Shown: positions 12,027-24,436, numbered from the stretch's first letter. The stretch is 64,000 nucleotides of DNA from Cordilura impudica (GCA_963682025.1 OY821517.1:103952412-104016411), one strand, 5' to 3'. Program-made: numbers and translations. The notes: generated from the letters alone by a model not told the origin.

Positions 12027-12402
12027 TATGTGATATATTTATTTATCTTTGTCATTTTCAGTTCATTTTTTTTAATACGATATTAACGAAAGGGCTGCCT
12101 CAATTGGTTACGGCAAAAAGATCTCTTTTTGCTGCATTTTACATAACTTGTTAGCAATTTGGGCGATATACACTTCTGGACATACATCTAAGTCATTTAT
12201 ACAGAAATACTTATCTTTTTAAACATAAAATGGTTTTAATACAAATCTGAACAAAAACAACTTATATTTATTTAGTTTTGATACTTAAATACTTAAATAA
12301 TAATAAAAACTTCTAAAATTATTCCTTGTAAAACCTTGTTTTTTTGTACAAAACAAATATCACTTTTATATTTTGTGTTAATATATAATTAGGTTACCTG
12401 TA
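12027..12402. other. No supported gene
   Basis: AT-rich spacer between the Helitron end and the TIR element; nothing recognisable. Confidence 0.5.
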
Positions 12403-13061
12403 GTGCGTTTCTGTATTTCCCGAATCGAAAAATTGTTCACATGACACATATGCCTTGAAACAAAAATAGCAAGAATTGGTAAAAACATACTTTTTCTCAA
12501 TCGACCGTTTCTGAAACTTTGATTTGTGAAAACTATGTGTCAAGTAGGGGTTCTTCCCACAATATTGGAAAAATGTGACAAAAAGTGTTTCTAAACAGAA
12601 ACTATTCGAAACGTTTTTCATATTAACTTTCAAAAATAATCAATGAAAATCGGTGTGAGTTTGTTATTTTTTGCTAGATATTCGAAAAAATAGCAGAAAT
12701 AAATAAAAAAAAAGGTAAAATTTTGATACATTAATGTACTTAAAGTTGTTTATTCTGTATATATGTATAAACTTGAGAAAAAAGAGAAGATTACAAAGCA
12801 GCAAAAAGAAAAATTGGTGGAGTACATGATAAATAATCTGAAGTGAATAATCTGAAATATTTTTTTGTACAGAAAAATCATCACATTCTGACAACTTTTT
12901 CCTACAGAAAACCGTCAGATTTTGTAGCTTTTTCTAAAGATAAATTTTGAGTTTCTATGAAATTGTTGGGGCTATTTCTAACTTTAGATCTTTTTAGTGG
13001 TGGTTAGATTTAAAAGGGTGCATGAAAAAACATATCAACAGGTAGTTGGAACAACGTACAA

Positions 13062-13401
13062 CGAGATTTAAATACTCTGGAACAGCAAATTCTTCAAGTT
13101 ATGTCAGTTCATGCACCCCAGAATCGGGATTGAAGTTGGACGAATTATCTGAGGTAAATATTTTAATACTTTCACATTAGTGCATAGGGACATAGCAACA
13201 TTTTGAAAAATAAGATAATATAAGAAGCAAATAATAGCACCAAAAACAACGACTGCATCTAAATATACGGAAGCTTTAGAGGAAGCAAGGGTAATGCAAA
13301 TAACTTTACTAAATAAAATGGAAGAGCAGACAAGTCAAAACCAAATTATTTTAAACAAAATTTCAAAAATAGAGGCCATTTTAATTTTAAAATCCAATTA
13401 G
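13062..13401 (+). pseudogene. Small two-exon ORF inside the TIR transposon (unknown function)
   Basis: Exon 1 is open up to 13153 (ending GLKLDELSE) and is followed by a GT donor (13154); a 71-bp intron ends in AG at 13224; exon 2 (13225-13401) gives a Lys/Glu/Gln-rich tail with a probable short coiled coil (ALEEARVMQITLLNKMEEQ) and a stop. The intron is in phase 0 and of normal insect size. Upstream of 13062 the frame is broken. Second proteins of this size with a C-terminal helix are common in two-gene DNA transposons, but I do not recognise this one and cannot exclude a captured host exon. Confidence 0.4.
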
Positions 13402-13458
13402 AATCTCCAAATTTCTGTAAACACTATTTTTTTCAGTTTGTTATTAATAAGGGTTGTT

Positions 13459-14207
13459 ATACCCTATACCACTATGTGGTTTGGGTATAATGACTTTGTG
13501 CTGCTGTTTGTAACAACCAAAAATATTTGACCTAGACCCATCTTTAATTATACAGATCGAATCAGAATCACTTTTTGAGTTGATTTAACAATGTCCGTCC
13601 GTCCGTCCGTCCGTCAGTGTGTCCATGTAAACCTTGTCTATTTTGACGAAATTTGGTATATAAGCTTTTATTGGCCATCGGATGAACGCTATTGAAATTG
13701 GTGACAATCGGTCCATGTTCAGACCTAGCCCCCATGCAAATTACCCCTATGAAATCGACATAAATTACCATAAGATACAAATTGTCATATAGATCTTACT
13801 CAAATTGGATTTGTATGCGTTCATTATATCCATTAATGAGTAGTCCAAAAATGATTCCTTTGGCCCCATATAGAGCTGCTTCCCGATATTCACTTAAATC
13901 TATTAAAAAACAAAAATATTGCGCTGATTCTTCTCAAATTTTGTTTGTATATATTTTTGCAAAATACAAGAGACTTTACCAAACATGATTAGGATCGGTC
14001 AATTTTTGGACCTAGTCCCCATTAGATATAGCATCCGATATGAAGTTTTTCATATCTGCAGCCAAAAAAATTAATAAAAATCCCACTCAAATTTGGTTTT
14101 TGCTTATTTTCTATGTCCAGTTAGTTGGGCCTAACAGATAGGGTTTCTAAACGCATGGTATAGGGTATCGTATAGTCGGTCTAGACCGACTATAATTTTC
14201 TTACTTG
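13459..14207 (+). mobile_element. HINE-like element, near-full copy
   Basis: Runs from ATACCCTATACC to CTTACTTG with hairpin at 14172-14195. A short internal deletion removes the stretch after the microsatellite (ACCTTG joins directly to TCTATTTTGACG). Nested in the TIR element 12403-14843. Confidence 0.75.
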
Positions 14208-14899
14208 TTTTTTGTTGATGTTTGTCATTATTTTTTTTAATTAACCAATGTTTTTGAAATTAGTTTTAAATACACAAGAGACTGTTAATTTTGTATTAGT
14301 TATATTAATTAGTAGCGTTTAATTAAAACGTACAGAACAGCTAATTAACGCTAATTAACTTTACACAATTTAATTAAAGTTTAAGGTTTATTGAATATTA
14401 TTTCAAAATTGAAATAAGGAAATTAAATATCCTTTCAAATGATGATATGAATAAAACACGACCATATATTTTTGTAAAGTGTACAAAAAAAATTATAAGT
14501 TAATCAAATTTAAAATAAATTTTATTTAAATTTTACTGGCGGCCAATTCTGTCTTTAAGCCTATCTCGCCGATTGTGCTGTTCGGCTGTTACTAGTACAT
14601 GTTATTAATTATTATTACATTAATTATTTTATTTATTATTTCTTTTTATTTGTTTATGATTTTTTTGTATTTATTTATGTTTATTGCCCCTTAGTTGGAA
14701 AATTCCAACAAAAACGTAATCAGTATAACATTTTTTCACATTGCTATACAGAAACACTTTTTATTCACAATTCGAGAAACAGTGGTTTTTTGTTTAATAT
14801 TTTATGTGAAAAATTTTTCGATTCGAAAAATACAGAAACGCACTACTGAAAACAAATTTTGAAAATTTGTTTAAATTGTTTTATTTTTAATTCAAACAA

Positions 14900-15680
14900 T
14901 TTTTAACCTTTTGTATGTTGTTGGGTACCTCTTTACTAAAATTACTTGGGCATATCTGTTTGGCATTATTTTAGCTAAATCGTAACACCACTGATCGGAA
15001 ATTTTATTCCATTTTGCCTGAATAACATCCCAGAATGCATTATTATTTTTAAATTTTCTATCCGCAACTTCCCGTTTTACGACCCCTCATAGAATTTCTA
15101 TGGGTTTAAATCGCGACTTTGAGCTGGCCATTCAAGAACGTTTATTTTGTTTCCATCAAACCACTTCTTAGCGACCCGAGATGTATGCTTCGGGTCATTA
15201 TCGTGCTGAAATATCCTTGCTGGTGCTAAATCATCAACACTAACAATGTCTAGATTATTCTGCAGCATATCTTTGTACATTTCCCCAATCATTTTCTCAT
15301 TAATTTTAACTAAGGGACCAACCCCGGATGACTCACCGTGCTTTACGTTTTTTTTTTTTTTGTATACTTTGGGTCTAAACACTTGTTGACTATTCGTAGT
15401 ACATAGAGTGTGCTGTCATTTCCGTATACGCTGAACTTTGATTCGTCGCTCCACACTATTAGTTTCCAAAAATTTGGATTCTTATGGATGGGTTTTTGCA
15501 AACCTCATTTTTCTCTGACACATTTGTTTTTTTCTCCATATGCGGCCATGAAGTTTGTTTTCAGTCAGAAACCATCTTACGGTACTTACCAAAATTTCAA
15601 TGCCATGTTTCGATCCAATTTGAGTTGATGTGAGGAATGGGTCAATTTTAGTTATGTTTACCCACAATTTAACAACGTCA
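14900..15680 (-). pseudogene. Tc1-like transposase relic A
   Basis: Minus-strand pieces line up with a Tc1/mariner DD34E transposase: STVRWFLTENKLHGRIWRKK (end of the DNA-binding region), a central part, the second catalytic Asp in FQHDNDPKHTS, the WPAQSRDLNP motif before the catalytic Glu, and a C-terminal tail containing VKREVADRKF and MPNRYAQVIL. A frameshift falls just after DLNP and at least one stop follows, so the gene is dead. An insertion of A/T residues near 15350 further disrupts it. I could not identify its terminal inverted repeats. Confidence 0.75.
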
Positions 15681-15842
15681 AATGGAACTACTGAAAAGGG
15701 TCCTAAAAGCTTTTAAAAGACCAATAATACCCCTTTGGTTAATATAAAGTTTTCCTAATACAAATATTTAACTTCGAAAATTAAAATCACTTAACTATTT
15801 GACCACTTAACTACGGTGATATGTTAAGAAATCAAACCAACC

Positions 15843-16500
15843 TGTGAGGACCCAATTTTGTCACACAAAATTGGCCAAACAGTATAAATGGAGACAAAGA
15901 GAATACACACATCCAAAACAAACACGCACTGCTAACATGTTGTTACCGACCGATGTGTGGTGCCAATTCTTTCTTTGGTTCGTTTCTCTCGCGGTTATGT
16001 CGAATCGGTTAATGTTTGACACCAAGACGACAAACACACGCCATATCTCATGCAACCATTGAGAGCTTGTAGTAGCTACAAAACAACATGAGAGATCGGT
16101 ATATAAACCAACCAACAAGTCAGCACTCTCTTTCTTTGAGAGAGAGTAGGGGCGAATTACATTCGCTAGTGTAGGGATTACATCTATCCCAAGTATAGAA
16201 GGCAGAATTCATCAAGTGTAGGATCGGTATTACATCCAGATCAGAGTAGTGGCGAATTACATTCGCCCGTTAACACCAGCGGCACCGGCAACCCCAGTAC
16301 CCGCTGCATCAACAGCAACAACAGACAACATCATAAAATGCACAGAAAAACTTACATTCTGTAAAAAAGTATTTCATACAAATAATAATAATACAAAGTG
16401 AAAAAAGAAATACAAAAAGTGAAGTGATCCATTATTTATATAAATTTAATGGAAGGACTACCCCAGCTTCAAACCGGGATCAACCGGAGGTTACTTATAA
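15843..16500 (+). mobile_element. Putative solo LTR / retroelement 5' region
   Basis: Starts TGTGAGGACC; a TATA box TATATAAA at 16100-16107 lies about 20 bp before TCAGCAC (16120), similar to an arthropod initiator. Downstream the sequence is GC-richer, then A-rich. No coding region, second LTR, clean 3' CA end or target-site duplication was found, so the call rests on the TG start and promoter-like layout. The downstream leader contains four hairpin-forming repeats. Confidence 0.4.
16146..16268 (+). repeat. Cluster of four short hairpin units
   Basis: Four units of 25-35 bp each contain ATTACAT flanked by self-complementary arms: GCGAATTACATTCGC (twice, near 16152 and 16252), GGGATTACATCTATCCC and GGATCGGTATTACATCCAGATC-type arms in between. 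Units begin with GTAG or AGTAG. Confidence 0.55.
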
Positions 16501-16629
16501 TATTGAAATGCTTAAAGAATATTATTTTTTTTAAAGAATTATAACAGTACTGCATATTTGGAAAAATTTTAATCAATCAACAAATAACATACCGTTATTT
16601 TTCCACTAGGAAAAATATATTGCATGAGT

Positions 16630-16810
16630 AACCTAACTGTATGTCCATAAGTGTAACGATGATTTCACCACGAATGTTTGCTTTGAGCTCGTCAATGTTC
16701 CTTGACTTATACTTTGCTTTTGAAATAACTCCATCGAAAGATGCCCGAAGGTATGAGGTGTGGAAATTTCACGTCACACGTCCAAGGAATTTTTGCTGCA
16801 CAAATTGTGT
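16630..16810 (-). pseudogene. Transposase C-terminal fragment (tentative)
   Basis: The minus strand gives SKAKYKSRNIDELKANIRGE, like the segment after the last catalytic residue in some mariner-type transposases (WG..KSKVY...I..L...I). Neighbouring frames carry weaker matches. It is too short and broken to classify. Confidence 0.35.
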
Positions 16811-17094
16811 TATTTGATTTGTAGTGTGGCATAATGCGTAACCTTATTGGAACCAGTAAGTTCTTTCACGCATTTTCGAGCAGAGATAATGAACCAACAT
16901 CCATCCATATCGTTTCCTATGCGTAATTTTACTTGATAATGCCGCCACAGAGTTTGAAAATATTCTCGTCGATCATCAATATCTACTTCCAAAAGTCAGG
17001 TTCAGTATCAACCATTTAAGTGATTGTTTGGCCATGTTACCAGCGAAGTGGTCGGTCAGCCAGCAAAATTCTTTGAGTCAATTGGATAAACAAA

Positions 17095-17400
17095 TTCAAA
17101 TCAAACCGTTTCTGGAATTTCAGTCTTCATCAGCGATTTATTGAACATTGTGATAACTGTTATGTTATAGTTGAATATATTGTTTCTATATGATTTTTCT
17201 ACTTAGGGCGGCCGTGAAGTTTGAACCTGCGTCTATCTCACACACACTCGTACTTGCACTTTTTGGTCATGTGCTTTAACACACTCACATAAAGTCAGGT
17301 CTACGAGCAGTGTGGTTAAGAATCGGTTTTCATACCGTACAGCTTTTACTTCGTATTAATCTAAGAAGATTCAACTCTGTTCAAACAAACAATCGTTATT
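17095..17400 (-). repeat. tRNA-derived SINE, copy 1
   Basis: Nearly colinear with 34262-34570. On the minus strand the shared part contains GTTAAAGC-type D-arm sequence and a degraded B box at 17218-17227 (GGTTCAAACTT). Similarity stops abruptly outside. See copy 2 for the better preserved promoter boxes. Confidence 0.6.
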
Positions 17401-18340
17401 TTAGAATTTTTTGAATAAATAAATAAATATTTATGCATTCTAATGCCATTAAGATGACAGTGTAGTTATGAATTTTTAGAAATATATGCTTTTAATTACA
17501 CAAATAATCGCAAAGGACGTCAAAATCTAACGAACTATTCAAATTTTCCTTCAGAATGAGCCGCAAAGTGGTTTCGTGGACACAAAAATGCTAAGCGCAG
17601 TGACGATGTGACTCAACCAGGTAATTGGAACGAACGTATTGGGCGTTGATGAACGGCACATTGAGTTAACACAACTGAACGACTGTTTTCAATATACAGC
17701 ATCACTATTTCGGCGCGTGGCTTTGGTGTACAAATTTTACCATATAGACGCTTCAAAAACATGTGTTCTTTAGCCAATCGGTTACCAAATGTCAAAGTTG
17801 TTAAAGATTGTCATATCGACATGAGAGATGGCGCACTCTGTATTTACTTATGTTAGTTTATTTTGTTTTATGTTCTACTTAAGTGATTCATGTTGAATGA
17901 ACAGGATAAATATAAAAGGCAAATGTTATTACTTTTTCACATCATTCACGATATACTTCAGTTTTTTTTACCTTATAAAGTTATAATTCGAATTACTACA
18001 ATGAAAGCTGGAATTTAATATGTTTAATTTCGAATAAACAGTTAATATCAAAAACGTTTTATAATGACTACAAAATCGTTGTTAAAAATTATAAAACGTT
18101 TATGAAGCCAACCAACATTTCATAGACAATATAAGTCTAATGTATCATATATTATACATACTTTTATGTACGTTACTAGTTAGTTTTAACATATCTATAA
18201 TAAAATTGAAAATTTTAAATTAATGAGTCGAAGTTTTTTATGCTCAATGGTAGTACGTAAGAAATGATTTGTTTAAATTTGCAATTTATTTTTTTCAATT
18301 GAGAAATACATATTTACTTGTTCAAGTGATTTTTTAAGTT
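17401..18340. other. No supported gene
   Basis: AT-rich sequence. A 60-codon minus-strand frame at 17613-17795 has no recognisable similarity. Confidence 0.45.
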
Positions 18341-18570
18341 CCAAAAACATTTGACCTACCGATCTAGAGTCACTTTTTGAGTCCGTTTATCGATGTACGT
18401 CCGTCTGTGTTCAGGAAAACTTTATCAAACTGGTGGTCGCAAACATGAATATATTTTGATCAAATTTTGTATATACATTTTTATTGCCATAGAACGGACG
18501 CTGCTGACATTAGTGAATATCGGTGCATGTTCAGAGTGGCCCCATAGCAGACCGACTAAAATGGTCGATC
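18341..18570 (+). mobile_element. Old HINE-like fragment
   Basis: Diverged 5' part: CCAAAAACATTTGACC, a single GTCCGTCTGTG in place of the microsatellite, then TGGTCGCAAACATGAATATA and TGCATGTTCAGAGTGGCCCC. More substitutions than other copies, so an older insertion. Confidence 0.55.
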
Positions 18571-18853
18571 CAGATTATCATATATACACACCGTTTCACT
18601 TGCATAGCACACTTTTCAAGGTGCATTTCATTTCACGATAGCTTTTAAATAAATGAAAGTGAAGAATAATTCTTGTCTTGAATTTATAGTTAAAGTATTT
18701 AATTTGTATCAGCAATAAATAAAACCAAAATTTGTTGTATATTTTTCAAGCTACAGGGCTTAAAAAGTAAATAACCTTAAAATAGTGCGTACAATTTTGT
18801 TTCATTTGTTTGTTTTGGCTTAATTATATAACTTATTAATTTATAAAGCTAAT

Positions 18854-19500
18854 TTAATAATGGGTAGAACCTAATTTGTTTAGAATAACTTTATAAATCC
18901 TATTTGGTAAGGAATCATTAAGCTTTTCAATACAGTCAAGGGAAATTGAAGCCCATGCTTCCCGAATAGCCTCAATTAGATCAGCTTTGGTAGAAAATTG
19001 TCTTCCTGACTCATAAAATTGTCTGGCCAACCACTCCCAAACATTTTCGATAATGTTAAGGTCGGGCGGGGATGGAGGCTAGTTTAAGAGATTGACACTT
19101 TTTGACTCGGTCCATGATTTGACAACACGGTCTGCATGAATTGGAGCATTGTCATGTTGGAAAGTCCATAACAAAATCCCAAAAAGACTTTCGAGTGTGG
19201 AAAAAGCCTTTTCCAAAAGTCCTTTGTACGATTGCGCGTTCATCTTGGGAGTAAACAAATGAAGCTCGCATGTACCAAAATAGGATATGGCTCCTCAGAC
19301 CATAAACCCGCCGACTCTGCTGTGTAGACGCTCCAATTGATAGGTCTCCTTTCTAAAATCATGGAAGTAATAGTTATACCCGTCAGGGCCCTCGAAATTA
19401 AAGTTTTTCTCATCAGAGAATACAACGCGCTGCCGCTCTGTCTTCCATGATATGTAGTTTCTACAGAAACCAAGCTGTGCTTCTTTACGTAGAGGGGTAA
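18854..19500 (-). pseudogene. Tc3-like transposase relic B
   Basis: The minus strand reads, with frameshifts, FSDEKNFNFEGPDGYNYYFH (first catalytic Asp in SDEK), a central block, FQHDNAPIHADR (second Asp) and PPDLNIIENVWEWLARQF (catalytic Glu), ending at a stop at 18854 after NKLGSTHY. An in-frame TAG stands where a Trp is expected just before PPSPPDLN. The GPDGYNYYFHD wording is typical of the Tc3 branch of Tc1-like elements. A possible left end is CAGGGCTTAAAAAGT near 18754 after TA; the right end is not found. Confidence 0.75.
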
Positions 19501-19640
19501 GTGGTGGTTTTTTTCTTTAATTTTAGGTGCATCAGATGTTTAGATTTAGAAATTATCCGTCATGCGAATTGGAATCCTCGCGCAGATTAGATCGCTTATC
19601 TACATTGGAAAGTACACTGCTTACACGAACTTTCATATAT

Positions 19641-20139
19641 ATACCTTATACCACTATGTGGTTTGGGTATAATGACTTTGTGCTGCTGTTTGTAACAACC
19701 AAACATATTTGACCTAGACCCATCTTTTATTATACCGATCGAATCAGAATCACTATCTTATTCGATTTAACGATGTCCGTCCGTCCGTCCGTCCGTCTGT
19801 GTGTCCATGTAAAGCTTGTAATCAAACTGCAGGTCGCCAATATGTATGTATTTTGATGAAATTTAGTATATAAGCTTCTATCGGCCATAGGATGAAAGCT
19901 CTTGAAATTGGTGAGAATCGGTCCATGTTCAGACCTAGCCCCCATACAAATAACCCCTATGAAATCAACATAAATTGCCATAAGATCAAAATTATCATGT
20001 AAATCTTAGTCAAATTGGGTTTGTGTATGTTTATTACATCCAATAATCAGTAGTCCAAAAAAGATCCCTATGGGACAACTCTTAGTGATAGGCCCCATAT
20101 AGAGCTGCTTCCCGATATTCACTTAAATCTATCAAAAAA
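19641..20139 (+). mobile_element. HINE-like element, 5' part abutting a nested copy
   Basis: 5' end, microsatellite and body up to ATCAAAAAA, exactly the point where the copy at 2112-2596 is interrupted. An antiparallel copy follows immediately. Confidence 0.65.
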
Positions 20140-20747
20140 CAAGTAAGAAAATTAAGTCGGTCGAGACCGACTATATGATACCCTCTACCATGCGTTTAGA
20201 GACCCTATCTCTTAGGCCCAACTAACTGGATATAGAAAATAAGCATAAACCAAATTTGAGTGGGATTTTTCTTAATTTTTTGGCTGCAGATATGAAAAAT
20301 TTCATATCGGATGCTATCCCTATATATTAACTAGGCCCAAAAATGGACCGATCCTGACCATGTTTAGTAAGGTATCTTGTATTTTGGAAAAATATATACA
20401 AACAAAATTTGAGAAGAATCAGTGCAATATTTTTGTTTTTTGATAGATTTAAGGGGACTAGGTCTGAACAAGGACCGATTCCCACTAATTTCAACAGCGT
20501 TCATCCCATGGATAATAAAAGCTAATATACCAAATTTCGTCAAAATATATTCATATTTGCAACCTATAGTTTGATTAAAAGCGTTACATGGACACACAGA
20601 CGGACGGACGGACATCGTTAAATCGAATCAGATAGTGATTCTGATTCGATCGGTATAATAAAAAATGGGTCTAGGTCAAATATTTTTGGTAGTTACAAAC
20701 AGCAGCACAAAGTCATTATACCCAAACCACATAGTGGTATAGGGTAT
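20140..20747 (-). mobile_element. HINE-like element with internal deletion
   Basis: Minus-oriented copy from CAAGTAAG to GGGTAT. About 190 bp are missing between GATAGATTTAAG and GGGACTAGGTCTG. Hairpin loop is CGAG on the plus strand (CTCG in element orientation), the same variant as at 3391-3684. The 3' remainder of the host copy is not found beyond 20747. Confidence 0.65.
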
Positions 20748-21132
20748 AAAAATTAAATAAAATTATATTTGCTCCATATCATACTCTGAATTTTGCGAAT
20801 TTGAAACAAAAAATTTCTTATGTATTTCTTTAACAAATATCTGATGAGATACTCAGCTGAAAACAACTATGTTTTTATTGCTGTTAACATAATACTTTCG
20901 GTTTACTGACAAAAAAAAATATTAATTGATTTGGGAGGGACTTAAAGATGTATTAAGTCGTCCGCTGAAATGCAAAACAAGGTAACTAAAAGAAAATTTA
21001 TACTCGATTTTTCGTTTGAATATGACATATTCCATCAAAATTCGTATCTCCCCAAATTTGTAATATGAAAAGTAACTATTTTGTTTACGAAATTCAACAG
21101 GAATAACATAAGGATATAATTTATTTCAAATG
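20748..21132. other. No supported gene
   Basis: AT-rich spacer; nothing recognisable. Confidence 0.5.
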
Positions 21133-21425
21133 CTGTGAGCGTAAAAAAAAATAATAAACACCTTAGTTACTCATATTAAAAGTTTTATTAAAATCAAGTA
21201 ATTAACACAAAATCAAAAATAAATATAAGGAATTGAAAAATTATTTAATAACAGCTGAACTCAACAAAAACGTTAAACAACAGTAATACAAAACACTTTA
21301 CAAATGCACTTTACTTACAAAATGATCAAATTTTACGCGTCAAAAGGAGTAAACAGCGAACAAAAGGTAACAGAACTTCAATATAAAAAGTAAACTTTTT
21401 AAATTTTTTAATATTTGATTTATTT

Positions 21426-22365
21426 TTATTTGGCCTTGAACACCTCATATAGTCTTCTAGGCATCGACTCGACAAGTTGTTTGGTTATATCGGGAGAGAT
21501 TGTGCTACGTTCTTCTTTTAGAGCTTTCTTTAAGTTTGCCTTGCTTTAAATAGCCCCTCAACTTATTTTTCTGTCAAGATTTTCCCTCAGATGCTTGATC
21601 GTGTTAAGGTCCGGGTACTGCGGCGGATGATCAAGTTTCTTAAGAGTCCGAAGAATTGGCCACTCCTTCACTATTTTAGACGTATGAATTAGACGTTGTC
21701 CTGTTCGAGAATTCAGTCTCCGGCCAACATTGTCCTTCAATGGCTAAATAATCTATTTTCTTTATAGTGGAGTAAATAAAAATAAAATTATCAACACCTG
21801 TTGCCGCCATATAGCCCCAAACCACAACTGAACCTCCACCGTGGGTGACAGTGTTGGAAACACGCTTTTCTTTGAAGGTTTCATTCTTAGCACGCCATAT
21901 TTTTGCGGGCACTTTCGCGCTGTGCTAGTTTGCTCCCATCTGTATATAATATGTTTTCCCAAAGAGATAAAGCCTAATTCTTCGACTTTTTTATCAAAAA
22001 TCGTTCGCTTGATCTGGTTCACCTTGGATATGTATGGTTTCTTGCATGGTATCCTTCCGTGTAGACCATTTTTATGAAGCGATCTCCTTACTGTACCCAA
22101 ACTTACTCATTTGCCTGATATCGGCGTTATATTTGCTGATAATTTAATTGCACTTTAGGCTGGATATGTCTTTACTTCTCTTACTACAGCTCTAACTTCA
22201 GTACCACTAAACTGTTTTGGGCGTCCTTATCTCTGTAAATATTCAACCGAATAGGGTTTGACATGCTTATCAACTATTTTTTATTGTGCAGTGGTTCACA
22301 CTCACACTTTTTTCTCTTAAATCTATTATAATTTTCCGAGTATCAGACTACGTTTGCTTTTCCAT
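21426..22365 (-). pseudogene. Tc1-like transposase relic C
   Basis: Runs from MEKQT (ATG at 22365) to EVFKAK and a stop at 21426, about 313 codons, the normal Tc1-like length. Recognisable blocks: VRRSLHKNGLHGRIPCKKP (end of paired-type DNA-binding domain), VTHGGGSVVVWGYMAATGV (catalytic core), HTSKIVKEW and LDHPPQYPDLNTIKHLREN. The position of the catalytic Glu (normally PDLNPIE) is Lys here. A stop at codon 6 and several frameshifts add to this, so the copy cannot make active transposase. Confidence 0.8.
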
Positions 22366-22425
22366 AGTGAAATTAGTTTTTTTACACCTCTTAGTTGTTA
22401 TTAATTAGTACAAATCAACTTAAAA

Positions 22426-23225
22426 CAAGTAAGAAAATTATAGTCGGTCTAGACCGACTATACGATACCCTATACCATGCGTTTAGAAACCCTATCTCTT
22501 AGGCCCAACTAACTGGACATAGAAAATAAGCAAAAACCACATTTGAGTGGGATTTTTATTAATTTTTTTGGCTGCAGATATGAAAAAGTTCATATCGGAT
22601 GCTATATCTATATGGGGACTAGGTCCAAAAATGGACCGATCCTGATCATGTTTGGTAGAGTCTCTTGTATTTTGCAAGAATATATACAAACAAAATTTGA
22701 GAAGAATCAGTGCAATATTTTTGTTTTTTAATAGATTTAAGTGAAAATCGGGAAGCAGCTCTATATGGGGCCTGTGACTAAGAGTTGTCCCATAGGACCA
22801 TTTTTGGACAACTCATTAATGAATGTAATAAACGCATACAAACTCAATTTGAGTAAGATCTATATGACAATTTAGATCTTATGGCAATTTATGTCGATTT
22901 CATAGGGGTAATTTGTATGGGGGCTAGGTCTGAACATAGACCGATTCTCACCAATATCAATAGCGTTCATCCCATGGTAGATAAAAGATCAAATACCAAA
23001 TTTCATCAAAACATATTCATATTTGCGACCTGCAGTTTGATTACAAGGTTTACATGGACACACAGACGGACGGACGGACGGACGGACGGACATTGTTAAA
23101 ACAACTCAGAAAGTTATTCTGATTCGATCGGTATAATTAAAGATGGGTCTAGGTCAAATATTTTTGGTTGTTACAAACAGCAGCACAAAGTCATTATACC
23201 CAAACCACATATTGGTATAGGGTAT
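22426..23225 (-). mobile_element. HINE-like element, full copy nested in Tc1-like C
   Basis: Both termini, hairpin at 22441-22463 and an (ACGG)n run near 23064-23091. Inserted upstream of the transposase start of element C, so it is younger than that element. Confidence 0.8.
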
Positions 23226-23542
23226 AATGATTTTTTATAAAGTAAAACACGTGACCAGTACAAATTATTTCCAAAAAATTCAGATTCTTCCCCGAAATAT
23301 GAAAAAGCGAAAGTAAGTGTTACCACTGTTTCTGGACGCGTAAAATTTGATGCATTTTCACTTTTGAGAGATTTGAGCAATATTCCCACGTGACTTCGTT
23401 GCATGTTTTATAGCACTCAATCTCTAAATGATACAGTAGTAGTAAACTCTGTAATATTAGTTTTTATCGTAAGTCAAAATAACTTTGTTATAAGACAATT
23501 TAAAGATGAGAAATTGATGTTTACTTTTTTTGACGCTCACAG

Positions 23543-24436
23543 TATATGAAAAAAGAAGATGTCAGGAGACTTTATGTACAGATCAGGAAGACAGATGTGA
23601 TTACAATTACTATCATTATTACTTTGTAAAAGCTAAAACGACCTTAGCATCCCAATGAGTAACCACAGCAAATCAGCATGCTGTCAATAATGCTGTGTTT
23701 TTTATGCAATTTTGCAAGTCTGTGTCTTTTGAAGAGACTCGTGTTTACTGCATAAGTACAAAGACAAACGGTACGGAAACAATAAGATGAAGAAATGCAC
23801 TTACTGCGATAACAAAATTACATTTAGTACACATCTATATTCATTCAACAAACAACAGCATTATAAATATCTGTCGGTTTAGTTGATCAGTTAATGAAAA
23901 AGATGAAAAATTGCCATATGACTTCAATTGTTTAATGTAAAACCTGTACCACTATATCACTTCCACTCTTCGTGAATATTAGGGCCGTTCACATTAGTAT
24001 AAGATGATTTTCTTATATTATGATTTTCTGATATTATCTCTGGCTTTGGATATTATCTGTGACTTAGTACGAGTAAATATATACAATGCAAAGAATTTTT
24101 AATTTAATAGTAGAAAAAAACAGTGCAATAATAATAATTTGAACATTAATTCATTTCTGGAAATTAATTAAATAATACCTCAATTTACAGCTTGAAAATA
24201 TACTCCAACATAGAATTTAAAATCAATTTCAAATATTTAAAAAGCTAATGCCAATAGAAAAAAAAAAGAACACGGAAATCTGTAACATTATTTAATTTCA
24301 GATTTTATTATAAAAAAATATAAGCGCAAACGGTTCTCCATAAGAAATAAAATTAAATATTTTTTTTTATAATTTTTGTTTAAATTATGCACTTATTAAC
24401 AGTCTTGATATAACATAAAAAGTATTTCTTTCTTGT
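23543..24436. other. No supported gene
   Basis: AT-rich sequence with no recognisable protein or repeat similarity. Confidence 0.5.

Larger units (their letters stand above)
12403..14843. mobile_element. TIR transposon, non-autonomous or decayed, with nested HINE
   Basis: Terminal inverted repeats of about 40 bp: GTGCGTTTCTGTATTTCCCG at 12403 and its near-complement ending at 14843, the pairing running through CGAATCGAAAAATT. TA flanks both ends (12401-12402 and 14844-14845). Sub-terminal AAAAGTGTTTCT blocks occur in inverted orientation near both ends. Removing the HINE at 13459-14207 leaves about 1.7 kb. The only coding is a small two-exon ORF near 13060-13401; no transposase is visible, so the superfamily is undecided. 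Confidence 0.6.
21133..23542 (-). mobile_element. Tc1-like transposon C with nested HINE
   Basis: Terminal inverted repeats CTGTGAGCGTAAAAAAA (21133) and TTTTTTTGACGCTCACAG (ending 23542). The right flank is TA (23543-23544), the left is TG, one substitution from TA. Without the HINE at 22426-23225 the element is about 1.6 kb, the usual Tc1-like size, and it contains a transposase relic on the minus strand. Confidence 0.75.
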
